The notes below the pieces were generated by a model. That model made no database searches. It saw nothing but the letters and a program-made list of their open reading frames with translations, and was not told the origin of the DNA. Both the position numbers and the translations under genes were made by a program. Source: Candidatus Rifleibacteriota bacterium (GTDB taxonomy: Bacteria; Muiribacteriota; Ozemobacteria; Ozemobacterales; Ozemobacteraceae). From it: a stretch of 53,793 bases of DNA. Of this stretch, positions 9,287 through 18,212 are shown piece by piece. The stretch is taken from assembly GCA_015233565.1 (NCBI GenBank), contig JADFXM010000049.1, forward strand, positions 1 to 53,793. The letters are read 5' to 3'. Positions within the stretch are counted from its first letter, which is position 1; every line of letters begins with the position of its first letter.

Positions 9287-10642
9287 ATGGATGTCAGCGG
9301 AAAGAGAGTTGTCATAATTGGTGCAGCGAAAAGTGGTCTTGCTGCTGCAAAAGCGCTTTCAGAGATAGGAGCGAAAGTTCTTCTTTCGGATCTTCAAGAT
9401 TGGGGAAGATTGGAAAAGAGCATAAAAGAGGCTAATTTGCCCCCGGAAGTCGAATTGGAAACAGGAGGGCACGGGGAAAAAGCACTCTCGGCCGATTTTA
9501 TCATACTAAGTCCTGGTGTTCCGCCCAATATTCCGATTCTCCGAAAAGCCTCTGAAAAAGGCATTCCCATCCTTTCAGAGATAGAAATCGCATATCTACT
9601 TTCCCGTGGGCGGAGATTTGTAATCACTGGTAGCAATGGTAAGACAACAACCACAACACTATTATCCGAATTTTGTAAGGGCTATTTTTCGCGAGTTTTT
9701 CTAGGTGGAAATATCGGAATTCCGATGATGGAATTCGCCTTGAAAACACGTGATGAAGACATTCAGGTACTCGAAGTCAGCTCTTTCCAACTTGAGACAA
9801 TTTCAAAATTTTGCCCAGACATCGGTTTAATAACTAATTTCTACGAAAACCATCTTGATCGTTATCCCTCTTATGAAGCTTACCGAGCCGCAAAAGAAAG
9901 AATTGCCCTGAACATGGATTCCTCAAAGTGGTTGATTTTAAATGGGGAACAGCCCCTGATGCGCGAATTTGCAAAACGAACCCGGGCCAAAATTGCATGG
10001 TTTGGCTTCGGTTTGAACGACAGGCCTTGTGTAACTTCAATTAATGGCAATATTACTTTCATTTCTGAAAATGGCGAAAAAACAACGCTATTTTCTGAAA
10101 AAACAGTTAAAATCCTTGGAAGACATAATCTGGAAAACGCAATGGCAGCAAGTGCAGCTGCACTAATTTCCGGCATCCCTGCCCAAAATTTAGCATCGGT
10201 TGTTTCAAAATTCCCGGGAGTGGAGCACCGACTTGAGTGGGTAAAAGAACTGCATGGAGTCACATACATTAACGATTCCAAGGGCACAAACTGCGCAGCT
10301 TCAATAACTGCTCTTAAAGCTTGCAAGAAACCGATCATTTTAATTGCCGGAGGAAGGGATAAAGGAACTGACCTGATCGAGTGGAAAAACATGGTTAGCC
10401 AATTCACTCGCGGCGTGATTCTATATGGTGAAGCACGTGAACGATTCAGAGCTTCACTCGAGGGATTAATTCCGTTAAAACTTGCAGCGTCATTTGCCGA
10501 TGCAGTAAATATGGCTGCTGGTTGGGCCATTCCAGGAGACACTGTTCTCCTATCGCCGGCATGCAGTTCATATGATCTTTTTCCCAATTTTGAAATAAGG
10601 GGAACCACATTTAAGGAGCTTGTAAACGGGCTTCCAGAATGA
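9287..10642 (+). CDS. murD: UDP-N-acetylmuramoyl-L-alanine--D-glutamate ligase
   Basis: MurD adds D-glutamate to UDP-MurNAc-L-alanine in the cytoplasm, the second amino acid of the peptidoglycan stem. The 451-aa length is normal. The N-terminal Rossmann-like domain shows VVIIGAAKSGLAAAKAL (residues 8-24). The ATP loop GSNGKTTTT is at 115-123, the Mur-ligase motif EVSSFQLE at 163-170, NHLDRY at 188-193, and the C-terminal domain has YINDSKGTN. It is followed 15 bases later by ftsW, the usual dcw order. D-glutamate is supplied by MurI, encoded about 9 kb downstream. It opens the division/wall block, because mraY, murE and murF are not upstream here. Confidence 0.97.
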   Translation: MDVSGKRVVIIGAAKSGLAAAKALSEIGAKVLLSDLQDWGRLEKSIKEANLPPEVELETGGHGEKALSADFIILSPGVPPNIPILRKASEKGIPILSEIEIAYLLSRGRRFVITGSNGKTTTTTLLSEFCKGYFSRVFLGGNIGIPMMEFALKTRDEDIQVLEVSSFQLETISKFCPDIGLITNFYENHLDRYPSYEAYRAAKERIALNMDSSKWLILNGEQPLMREFAKRTRAKIAWFGFGLNDRPCVTSINGNITFISENGEKTTLFSEKTVKILGRHNLENAMAASAAALISGIPAQNLASVVSKFPGVEHRLEWVKELHGVTYINDSKGTNCAASITALKACKKPIILIAGGRDKGTDLIEWKNMVSQFTRGVILYGEARERFRASLEGLIPLKLAASFADAVNMAAGWAIPGDTVLLSPACSSYDLFPNFEIRGTTFKELVNGLPE

Positions 10643-10657
10643 TGACAAGAATTAAAG

Positions 10658-11845
10658 ATGTTGAACACAAATAAGGAAAGACATTTCGACAACACTCTTC
10701 TTTTTGTTGTACTTGCCATGATGGGTTTTGGTTTGATAATGGTTTATTCCGCTTCATCAATCACTTCGATGAGTTTTATGGATGACAGCCTTTATTATTT
10801 CAAACGGCAACTTCTTTTTGTGGGAATTGGACTAATAGCCCTTTTTATTACTTCAAACTTTGATTATCGCAAATTGGAGGGCTTATCTGTTCCTCTATTG
10901 CTGGTTTCGATTTTTTTCCTGATAGTTGTTTTGTTTGCACCGAAAGTGGGCGGATCACATCGATGGCTCAGAGCTGGACCATTAATAGGGTTCCAGCCAT
11001 CTGAATTTGCAAAAATTGCTTTCATCATTTTCATGGCGAGATCAATTTCCACCAGACAAGACAGGATCCAAGAACTCTTCAGAGGTTTACTACCGGATTT
11101 AATTATAATGACCATTATTTTCTGCTTAATTTTAAAGGAACCCAATCTTTCAACAGCAGCAATAATCGCCTCCACTTATTTTCTCCTTTTGTTTCTAGGG
11201 AATGGAGCAATGACTCACCTTCTGGGAATGACAGCATGCGGTGTAACAACTGTTGTTGCATTGGTTTTCCAGGAAGGCTACAGAATGAAACGTTTTCTTG
11301 CCTTCCTAGATCCCTGGGGTGCTTCTAAAACTGCAGGATATCACATCATCCAGTCGCTTGTAGCCATAGGATCTGGTGGAATCTGGGGATTGGGGCTTAG
11401 TCAAAGCCGACAGAAATTTTTCATCCTTCCTGAAAGGCACACCGATTTTATTTTTGCCATCATTTGTGAAGAACTTGGCTTCGTTGGCGGAGCAATCGTA
11501 ATTGGTTTATTCCTTATTCTTATCTGGCGAGGGTTTTATATTGCAGCAAGAGCTCCGGACATGTTCGGATTTCTCCTTGCATCAGGAATAACTTGCTTGA
11601 TTGGTTGCCAGACCATGATCAACCTGGGTGTTGTTCTCAGCGTCTTGCCAACTACCGGAGTTACCCTTCCCTTCATCAGTTATGGCGGATCAAGCGTAGT
11701 ATTTCTGGCAATTGGAATCGGAATATTGTTGAATGTTTCAAGATATGGAACAAATCAAAGCGCTTGGCAGGATAATAGAAAGAGACCTTTTTCCAGCCGC
11801 TTCTCGGGCGTATCCGAACGTGCTTCGGGCAAACGAAAAAAATAG
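10658..11845 (+). CDS. ftsW: Division-specific lipid II polymerase FtsW (SEDS family)
   Basis: FtsW polymerises septal peptidoglycan together with a class B penicillin-binding protein. The 395-aa protein has about ten membrane segments and the SEDS signatures: HRWLRAGPLIGFQPSEFAK in the first third, the FLDPWG loop, GGIWGLGLSQSRQKF, PERHTDFIFAIICEELGF, and the terminal SYGGSS motif. Its position between murD and murG favours FtsW over RodA. The C-terminal tail is strongly basic (SGKRKK), likely cytoplasmic. A gap of 250 bases with no evident gene separates it from murG, so murG may have its own promoter. Confidence 0.96.
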   Translation: MLNTNKERHFDNTLLFVVLAMMGFGLIMVYSASSITSMSFMDDSLYYFKRQLLFVGIGLIALFITSNFDYRKLEGLSVPLLLVSIFFLIVVLFAPKVGGSHRWLRAGPLIGFQPSEFAKIAFIIFMARSISTRQDRIQELFRGLLPDLIIMTIIFCLILKEPNLSTAAIIASTYFLLLFLGNGAMTHLLGMTACGVTTVVALVFQEGYRMKRFLAFLDPWGASKTAGYHIIQSLVAIGSGGIWGLGLSQSRQKFFILPERHTDFIFAIICEELGFVGGAIVIGLFLILIWRGFYIAARAPDMFGFLLASGITCLIGCQTMINLGVVLSVLPTTGVTLPFISYGGSSVVFLAIGIGILLNVSRYGTNQSAWQDNRKRPFSSRFSGVSERASGKRKK

Positions 11846-12095
11846 GATATTTTTAATTGGAAATTCGCTCCCCTGAATTCGTTTCTAAATGTTTCACCAA
11901 CATATTTCAAGCGAATTTTCCAAAGTAGTCAAATATATGTCCAAGCCCACTTTAGTAGCCAGGGTGTTCTGCCCCTTGGGAAATCAGTTTCACCCATTTG
12001 TTGGTCAATTTGGAACTGGCAAAAACCTCACATGAGGAAAGAAATTTAATTTGGTAATTGGCCGTAGCGAATGACGACCAATAAAGGATGAAAAA

Positions 12096-13181
12096 ATGAA
12101 AAAAATTGTTCTGAGTGGCGGCGGCACCGGAGGGCACATATATCCGGCAATTGCAATAAAAGAAATCCTTTCATCCGGAATGAATGAACCGGCTGAATTC
12201 CTTTATATCGGCCAATCAGACGGAATGGAAAGCAAGATAGTCCCCCGTGAGCAGGGTATTTCCTTTATCGGAACTTGTGCACAGGGAATGCCCAGAGAAT
12301 TGTCAATGAAATGGTTCTCTTTTCCATTTAAAAATTTAAGGGGTTTTTTCGATGCATTTAAGCATTTACTGCTTTTTTCACCAGACTTGGCAATCACCAC
12401 GGGTGGATTTGTAGCTTTTCCTGTTTTGCTTGCATCCAAACTTTTGAAAATTCCCTATGCAATCCATGAACAAAATGCTGCAATGGGCGTTACTAATAAA
12501 TTTTTTGCGGATGGGGCAAAAAGAATTTTGCTTACTTACCCGGATTCTTATCCTGCGGATGAAAAAAGAGTGGTTGTAACTGGAAATCCAGTTAGAAAAG
12601 CTTTTTCAAGTGAATTCAACGGCAAGAAATTCATGGAAAAAAATCCTGGAGAAATGGTTTTACTATTTGTAGGAGGCTCACGAGGAGCTGCATCAATAAA
12701 CCGTGCATGCGTTGAATTGTCCAGGGACTGGCTTTTAAAGAATCCCAAGATGAAAATAATTCATATTACCGGTGAACGCGACTTTCAGGAAATTTCTTCG
12801 AAAATTTCGGAAAAAAACAGTTATATAGTTCTTCCATATCTTCATGAAATGCGTGAAGCTTTTGAAGTGGCTGATCTTATTATCTCAAGAGCTGGAGCTA
12901 CTATTCTTGCCGAGATAGCGTGCATTGGAAAACCGGCCATTCTTATCCCTTTTCCTTTTGCAACGGATAATCATCAAGAGAAGAATGCCAGAATACTTGA
13001 AAAAAGCGGTGGAGCAAAAGTAATACTGGACTACGATTTAAGTGGGGAGACCCTTAGGCAAAGCATTGAATCTTGTTTAGCAGGTGAATGTTTAAAAACA
13101 ATGGGAGAAAAAATGAAAGACAGTCGCCCAAAGAACGTTGAAACTAGAATTTTTGAAGCAATTAAACCTATTTTGGGATAA
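12096..13181 (+). CDS. murG: UDP-GlcNAc:undecaprenyl-PP-MurNAc-pentapeptide GlcNAc transferase
   Basis: MurG converts lipid I to lipid II on the inner face of the cytoplasmic membrane. The 361-aa length is typical. The N-terminus has the glycine-rich loop LSGGGTGGHIYPA (residues 6-18), the middle has IHEQNAAMG, and the C-terminal UDP-GlcNAc domain has FVGGSRGAASIN and SRAGATILAEIACIGKPAILIPFP. The start is preceded by AAAGGAT. In most bacteria murC, murB and sometimes ddl come next; here only 98 non-coding bases separate murG from ftsQ. Confidence 0.97.
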   Translation: MKKIVLSGGGTGGHIYPAIAIKEILSSGMNEPAEFLYIGQSDGMESKIVPREQGISFIGTCAQGMPRELSMKWFSFPFKNLRGFFDAFKHLLLFSPDLAITTGGFVAFPVLLASKLLKIPYAIHEQNAAMGVTNKFFADGAKRILLTYPDSYPADEKRVVVTGNPVRKAFSSEFNGKKFMEKNPGEMVLLFVGGSRGAASINRACVELSRDWLLKNPKMKIIHITGERDFQEISSKISEKNSYIVLPYLHEMREAFEVADLIISRAGATILAEIACIGKPAILIPFPFATDNHQEKNARILEKSGGAKVILDYDLSGETLRQSIESCLAGECLKTMGEKMKDSRPKNVETRIFEAIKPILG

Positions 13182-13279
13182 ACCCTGAAGCTGAACTCCC
13201 TAGAGCAATAAGAAAGATATTTTCAAAAAAAAATAAAAAAAATTTTCTTATCCCCTTGTTAGTTAAATAGATCAATGAT

Positions 13280-14221
13280 ATGATTCATAAATTAAATCGG
13301 GGGGAACGACTCTTGGAGCATCAAACGGAAACTGGACCGCGAAGGAGGCTTTTTTTTCCGATTCCGCGTACCGGTTTATCTGAAAAAACCATAGAGCGAA
13401 TCAGATCGAGGAGCGTGCGCTCTCGGTTGCTAAACCTCGGCAAAATGCTGGTTTCCATGAAAATTTTGTTATTTACGGTCCTTATGGCGGTGCTTTCGTA
13501 TGTAGCTGTCGTGCAACTCAAGCATTTATTTTTTGAAACTTCCTATTTTGAAATAAAAAAAATTGAAGTGCTCGGAAACAACTTTCTGAAACGAGAATCA
13601 GTTCTTAATCAAGCGGGAGTCTCTCTTGCCATGAACCTTTTGAATCTTGATCGTGAAGCAATTCGCTCAAGATTAATGAAAAATGCATATGTAAAAAAAG
13701 TCTCTGTTGATCTGGTCGGACTTTATACTTTGAAAATTTTGATTGAAGAACGATTTCCTGTTATGTATTTGAAAGCCAGAGATTCTTTTATTGAGGTTTC
13801 AAATGACGGAATTGTCCTTTCTTCGGTCCCTACGGTCGAGAAAGACCTTCCCATTGTAACTGGCCTTCAGATGGAAAATAAAAAATCCGGTGATGACATT
13901 TCCGATTCAGACTCTTTTTTGGAGGCTAGAAAATGGGTGGTAAGCCTAGAACCACGTATCCAAAAAAAGATTTCCGAATTAAACCTCAGTAACATTCAAA
14001 ATCCGTATATCTTTTTCGTAACTGGTGAAAAAATTATTCCAAAAAATCTAGAAGATTTTTTATTAAGATTTGATTTTTTGAGTTCCTTGCTTGACAATCT
14101 TAAAAAGAATAATGTAGAACCTGATAGTATTGATATGAGGGCACCAAGCGAAATCGTTGTTAAGCCAAAAAGGGCAAAAAAGGCTGCTGAAGGGAGTAGT
14201 CGTAGAAGTGCGAGCGGATGA
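13280..14221 (+). CDS. ftsQ: Cell division protein FtsQ/DivIB (POTRA domain)
   Basis: FtsQ is a bitopic divisome scaffold that links the cytoplasmic FtsA/FtsZ side to FtsB, FtsL and the synthase. The 313-aa protein has an Arg-rich cytoplasmic tail of about 60 residues, one membrane segment (about residues 62-78, ILLFTVLMAVLSYVAVV), a POTRA domain (FEIKKIEVLGNNFLKRESVL, about 90-160) and the FtsQ beta domain. Sequence identity to FtsQ is generally low, so the call relies on this layout and on the position directly before ftsA. The C-terminus is basic (KPKRAKKAAEGSSRR). It overlaps the proposed ftsA start by 14 bases. Confidence 0.9.
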   Translation: MIHKLNRGERLLEHQTETGPRRRLFFPIPRTGLSEKTIERIRSRSVRSRLLNLGKMLVSMKILLFTVLMAVLSYVAVVQLKHLFFETSYFEIKKIEVLGNNFLKRESVLNQAGVSLAMNLLNLDREAIRSRLMKNAYVKKVSVDLVGLYTLKILIEERFPVMYLKARDSFIEVSNDGIVLSSVPTVEKDLPIVTGLQMENKKSGDDISDSDSFLEARKWVVSLEPRIQKKISELNLSNIQNPYIFFVTGEKIIPKNLEDFLLRFDFLSSLLDNLKKNNVEPDSIDMRAPSEIVVKPKRAKKAAEGSSRRSASG

Positions 14222-15440
14222 TCTCATAGTTGGTTTAGACATTGGAACCACGAAAATATGCGTGGTGGTTGGTGATATCAAGAAAACCGTTGTCAACGTC
14301 ATAGGTGTTGGCCAGGTGATTCCTGGTGATGGAGTAAAAAAGGGAATCATAGTTGATATCGACAAAACCACTCAAGCTATTCTTGACGCTGTTGAAGGCG
14401 CTGAAAAAATGGCTGATGTTGCAGTTCAACGAGTGTATGTCGGAATTTCCGGCTCACATATTAATTCAATAAACAGCCAGGGAATAGTAGCAGTCAAGGG
14501 AAGCTCAAGGGAAATTACGAACGAAGATATTGATAGGGCTGTTGAAAATGCCAAAACCGCCGTAGCAATACCTGCAACCCAGGAGATAATTCATATTCTC
14601 CCAAGAGAGTTTGTAGTAGACGAGCAGAAAGAAATAAACAATCCACTTGGAATGGTTGGCAGTCGTCTCGAAGCTCAAGTCCATATTGTCACAGGTGCTA
14701 TCACCGCAATTCAGAATATTTTCAAGTGTTGTGAAAATGCTGACCTTAAAGTCGAAGAAATTGTTTTACAACCTTATGCCTCTGGAATGGCAGCCCTTAC
14801 TGAAGATGAAAGAAAGCTCGGAGTCGTTTTAGTTGATATCGGCGGGGGTACCACAGACTTGATAATTTTTCAGAATGGGCATGTAGTTCATTGTTACAGT
14901 TCTCCCGTCGGAGGACAATATGTTACCAATGATATTGCTGTGGGCTTAAAAACTTCCACTGCAGTTGCCGAGAACCTGAAAATTAAATATGGAGTTGCCA
15001 GAGCTGATTTAGTAGATGAGAGAACAAACATCGAAGTCCCCATTGCTGGTGGCGAACGCACGAAAACTTATCAACAAAAATACCTGGCAGAAATAATTGA
15101 ACCGAGGATGGAAGAAATTTTTAATGGAATAAAAGAGCAGATCACTCGTCATGTTTCACTCGATGTGATCCCTGCTGGGGTAGTAATTACCGGGGGATGC
15201 TCATTGATGAATGGATGTGTCGAATTAGCCGAAGAAATCCTGGGTTTGCCAGTGCGCTGTGGGTATCCAATTGCAGTTGCAGGCTTAAAGGAGAAAGTCC
15301 AAAGTCCTGAATTTGCAACCGTAATCGGGCTAATTACATATGGTGCACAAAATCAGCGCGTGGAAATTCCTGAATCCGGTTATTGGAGTGGAATAGTAAA
15401 TCGCATAAAAGTTTTTTTGCGTGGGATTTTTACAGATTAG
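14208..15440 (+). CDS. ftsA: Cell division protein FtsA (actin-like Z-ring membrane anchor)
   Basis: FtsA tethers FtsZ filaments to the membrane and recruits later divisome proteins. I chose the GTG at 14208 because the protein then starts MRADDLIVGLDIGTTKICVV, the normal FtsA N-terminus, with AGGGAG 11 bases upstream; an earlier in-frame TTG at 14157 would overlap ftsQ by 65 bases. The ATPase motifs are the phosphate-1 loop GLDIGTTKI and the phosphate-2 loop VDIGGGTTDLIIF; GVVITGGCSLMNG is the adenosine motif. The C-terminus VNRIKVFLRGIFTD looks like the amphipathic membrane-targeting helix. The length of 410 aa is normal. ftsZ follows within 60 bases. Confidence 0.97.
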   Translation: MRADDLIVGLDIGTTKICVVVGDIKKTVVNVIGVGQVIPGDGVKKGIIVDIDKTTQAILDAVEGAEKMADVAVQRVYVGISGSHINSINSQGIVAVKGSSREITNEDIDRAVENAKTAVAIPATQEIIHILPREFVVDEQKEINNPLGMVGSRLEAQVHIVTGAITAIQNIFKCCENADLKVEEIVLQPYASGMAALTEDERKLGVVLVDIGGGTTDLIIFQNGHVVHCYSSPVGGQYVTNDIAVGLKTSTAVAENLKIKYGVARADLVDERTNIEVPIAGGERTKTYQQKYLAEIIEPRMEEIFNGIKEQITRHVSLDVIPAGVVITGGCSLMNGCVELAEEILGLPVRCGYPIAVAGLKEKVQSPEFATVIGLITYGAQNQRVEIPESGYWSGIVNRIKVFLRGIFTD

Positions 15441-15492
15441 AAAAGAAAAAAAATTATAGATGCCTGCGGGGCACAGCGTAAAGGAGGCCATA

Positions 15493-16656
15493 GTGGTGTT
15501 TGATTTTAATCAAGCGACTGCGGAGAATGCTGAGATAAAGGTTATTGGAGTAGGCGGGGGAGGTACTAATGCCATCAACCGCATGATTGAAGCCAATTTG
15601 AGCGGTGTTGAGTTCATTGCGGCAAACACGGATGCGCAGGCGTTAGGACGGTCGCTTGCCAAGGTTAAAATCCAGCTTGGTGACAAACTTACCAAGGGGC
15701 TGGGGGCCGGCGCCAATTATGAAATTGGAAAAAAAGCCGCCGAAGAAGACAGAGAAAGAATTGCTGAAGCTCTGGAAGGGGCCGACATGGTTTTTATTAC
15801 AGCAGGAATGGGCGGCGGAACCGGAACCGGTGCTGCCCCTATTGTTGCAGAAGTTGCTCGGGAAGTCGGATCCCTCACAGTTGCAGTTGTTACAAGGCCT
15901 TTTCGATTCGAAGGCAAACGCCGTAATGCTGCCGCAGAACTTGGGATTAAAAATCTGAAGGAAAGAGTAGACGCAATTATCGTAATTCCTAATGACAAGC
16001 TTCTTGACGTTTCCAAAGACAATATTTCAATGGTCGAAGCTTTCAGATACGCTGACGACATTTTAAGACAAGGTGTACAAGGTATCTCCGATATTATCGT
16101 TATTCCAGGGCTAATAAATACAGACTTCGCGGATGTAAAAACTATTATGACCCAAGCTGGATCAGCCCTCATGGGAATGGGAATTGCTTCCGGGGAAAAT
16201 CGTGCTGTAACCGCCGCACAAATGGCTATAGCAAGTCCACTATTGGAATCCTCTATCCAAGGCGCCAAAGGCGTGCTTCTCAACATCACCGGTGGCCCGG
16301 ATCTCGGCATCCATGAAGTTGATAAAGCCTGCTCGATCATTCAGGATTGTGCCGATGAGGACGCCAACATTATCTTTGGTGCGGTTATCGATGAAAATAT
16401 GAAGGATAACCTCAAGATCACAGTTATTGCCACCGGGTTCGGTGAAGAAATCAACCGTGGTGTTCTCGATCCCAAAAAGAGGATTTTGGACGGAATCAGA
16501 ATGACCAGCCCAAACCCCATCATTGAGTCATCCAATATTACGCAAATGCCCCCAATGCCAGCGGTTGCCGCTGCTGGAGGCGGTTCACACAGCTCTCCAG
16601 TGCACGAAAGCGTTGATATACCAGCTTTCCTGCGCAAACGCGGAAATCGTTTTTAG
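15493..16656 (+). CDS. ftsZ: Cell division GTPase FtsZ
   Basis: FtsZ polymerises into the cytokinetic Z ring. The GTP-binding loop VGVGGGGTNAINRM is near residues 17-30, the tubulin signature GGGTGTGAAP near 95-105, and the synergy-loop region follows. The C-terminal conserved peptide DIPAFLRKRGNRF, which binds FtsA, is intact. The start is best placed at tandem GTG codons 15493/15496, because a perfect AAGGAGG lies at 15481-15487, 5 or 8 bases upstream; an ATG at 15460 is also in frame but has no such site. A strong terminator follows at 16673, so ftsZ closes the division transcript. Confidence 0.97.
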   Translation: MVFDFNQATAENAEIKVIGVGGGGTNAINRMIEANLSGVEFIAANTDAQALGRSLAKVKIQLGDKLTKGLGAGANYEIGKKAAEEDRERIAEALEGADMVFITAGMGGGTGTGAAPIVAEVAREVGSLTVAVVTRPFRFEGKRRNAAAELGIKNLKERVDAIIVIPNDKLLDVSKDNISMVEAFRYADDILRQGVQGISDIIVIPGLINTDFADVKTIMTQAGSALMGMGIASGENRAVTAAQMAIASPLLESSIQGAKGVLLNITGGPDLGIHEVDKACSIIQDCADEDANIIFGAVIDENMKDNLKITVIATGFGEEINRGVLDPKKRILDGIRMTSPNPIIESSNITQMPPMPAVAAAGGGSHSSPVHESVDIPAFLRKRGNRF

Positions 16657-16672
16657 TTGAACTTAATAAATA

Positions 16673-16712
16673 AACCTTCTTCGAACCAAACTGTTTCGAA
16701 GAAGGTTTTTTT
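16673..16712 (+). terminator. Rho-independent terminator after ftsZ
   Basis: A 13-bp perfect stem (16673-16685 with 16695-16707, AACCTTCTTCGAA and its complement) with a 9-base loop runs into a T tract ending at 16712. It lies 17 bases after the ftsZ stop and before the radical SAM gene. Confidence 0.9.
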
Positions 16713-16736
16713 ATATAGTCTCAAATCAGGAAAATA

Positions 16737-18212
16737 ATGGGACTGAGTCATCACTGGAAAATTGAATCATTAGCAAAAAAACTTTTGGAAGGTGAAAAAC
16801 GAGAGTTTGAGCCCTACTATGCCGGGAAATTGCATATTGCACTGATTTTTCTCGGAACTTATCAGGTGGGAATGTCAAATCTGGGATTTTTAACTGTGCA
16901 TAGAATTGCTGCTCAAACCCAGGATATTGCTGTTGAAAGATTTTTTTTCCCGCTTCAAACAAATTTCGTTCACAACCCTCCTTTCTATTCGTTTGAAACC
17001 CGAAGACCACTTGGTGATTTTGATGTACTCGCTTTTTCCATCAGTTTTGAAGGAGACTTCCCCCTTATCCCCAAAATACTAAAACCGCTGGGAATTCCCA
17101 TCCGTAGCGAGAAAAGGCAATCAAAGCGCTTTCCCCTTTTACTTGCCGGAGGCGCCGCAGTTTGCTCTAATTCACAAGCACTTTCCGAAATTTTTGATAT
17201 ACTTGTGCCGGGTGAAGCAGAACCAATTTTTGGAAAAATGCTTGAGGTCATGCTTTCAGAATGGACGAATCCCGCAAATTTCGCCGAATTACCAGGGATT
17301 TGGGTGCCCCAAAAGAAAAATTCCCCCAACCCATCATTGCCACCACATCCCGTTGGACACGACCCTGCTTATTCTCATTATGTATCTAAAAATAATGTTT
17401 TCAATGGATCCCCGCTCCTTGAAATAATGCGTGGTTGCAGAAGAGCTTGCAAATTTTGTCTGGCACGATCAATTTATTTTCCACCAAGGATTGTTAGCGC
17501 CATAACCTTTTCCAGATTTGTGGAAAAATGGGAGAAATTTGGGGAAATTGGTTTGATTGCACCATCCCTTTTTGATCACCCAGAGATTCAGGAAATCCTT
17601 GAAATTCTGGTCGAGAAAAAATTCCGAATTCATAATTCCTCAGTGAAATGGGAATCTCTGAATGATAAAATTTTAACCTGCCTTAGACAGTTAGGAGTGA
17701 AAAGCGTGACACTCGCGCCAGAAAGCGGAAGTGCTCTTCTTCGGGAAAATATGGGTAAACCCTTGTCTGAGGATCGTTTTTTTGATACGCTTGGTAAAAT
17801 ATGGTTGTGTGGGTTTGAGGGAGTTAAAATGTACTTTATGGCAGGATTACCTGGTGAGACAGACCAGGATTTGGAAGAAACTGTGAATTTTATCGTAAAA
17901 TCAGCCGCAACAGTCCCTCCATCGAGATTTCTTTCCATAAATTTTTCCGGTTTTGTTCCCAAATCCAAAACGGAATGGAGCGAAGAAGAAATTCTTCCAG
18001 CATTTGAAATAAAGAGGCGTTTTTCATTATTGCGTTCGAAAATTGCGAAAAAATGCCCTGAAGTCCGTTTAAAATTTGATAGTCCTGATGAAATCAGTCG
18101 CCAGGCTTTTTTTGCCAAAACAGGTCCCGAACTTGCAAAAATTTTTGAGGGGGAGATTGAAAAATGCATATCCGAAAAAGTGTTCTCCGATTTTTCAGAG
18201 TCGGATTGTTGA
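16737..18212 (+). CDS. B12-binding-domain radical SAM protein (TIGR03960-like)
   Basis: The 491-aa product combines an N-terminal B12-binding-like region (about residues 30-170; GTYQVGMSNLGF, FSISFEGDF, LLLAGGAAVCSN) with a radical SAM core. The cluster cysteines are C234, C238 and C241 in the CxxxCxxC motif of MRGCRRACKFC. The later motif VTLAPESGSALLRENMGKP fits the core barrel. It resembles the uncharacterised family TIGR03960, which is often followed by a TIGR03936 domain that is absent here. Some relatives are thought to act on RNA or on ribosomal proteins, but the substrate is not known. The start is after AGGA at suitable spacing. Its 3' end overlaps the next gene by 49 bases. Confidence 0.85.
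   Translation: MGLSHHWKIESLAKKLLEGEKREFEPYYAGKLHIALIFLGTYQVGMSNLGFLTVHRIAAQTQDIAVERFFFPLQTNFVHNPPFYSFETRRPLGDFDVLAFSISFEGDFPLIPKILKPLGIPIRSEKRQSKRFPLLLAGGAAVCSNSQALSEIFDILVPGEAEPIFGKMLEVMLSEWTNPANFAELPGIWVPQKKNSPNPSLPPHPVGHDPAYSHYVSKNNVFNGSPLLEIMRGCRRACKFCLARSIYFPPRIVSAITFSRFVEKWEKFGEIGLIAPSLFDHPEIQEILEILVEKKFRIHNSSVKWESLNDKILTCLRQLGVKSVTLAPESGSALLRENMGKPLSEDRFFDTLGKIWLCGFEGVKMYFMAGLPGETDQDLEETVNFIVKSAATVPPSRFLSINFSGFVPKSKTEWSEEEILPAFEIKRRFSLLRSKIAKKCPEVRLKFDSPDEISRQAFFAKTGPELAKIFEGEIEKCISEKVFSDFSESDC

Noticed and set aside
9880..10719. 279-codon open frame on the minus strand
   Set aside because: Lies opposite murD, whose motifs are complete; no ribosome site or family for the antisense frame.
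14157..14207. TTG start for ftsA
   Set aside because: It adds a 17-residue basic tail not seen in FtsA proteins and overlaps ftsQ by 65 bases; GTG 14208 gives the standard N-terminus.
15717..16340. 207-codon open frame on the minus strand
   Set aside because: Shadow of ftsZ; the plus-strand product is unmistakable and the antisense translation is Ser/Pro/Ile-rich with no motif.
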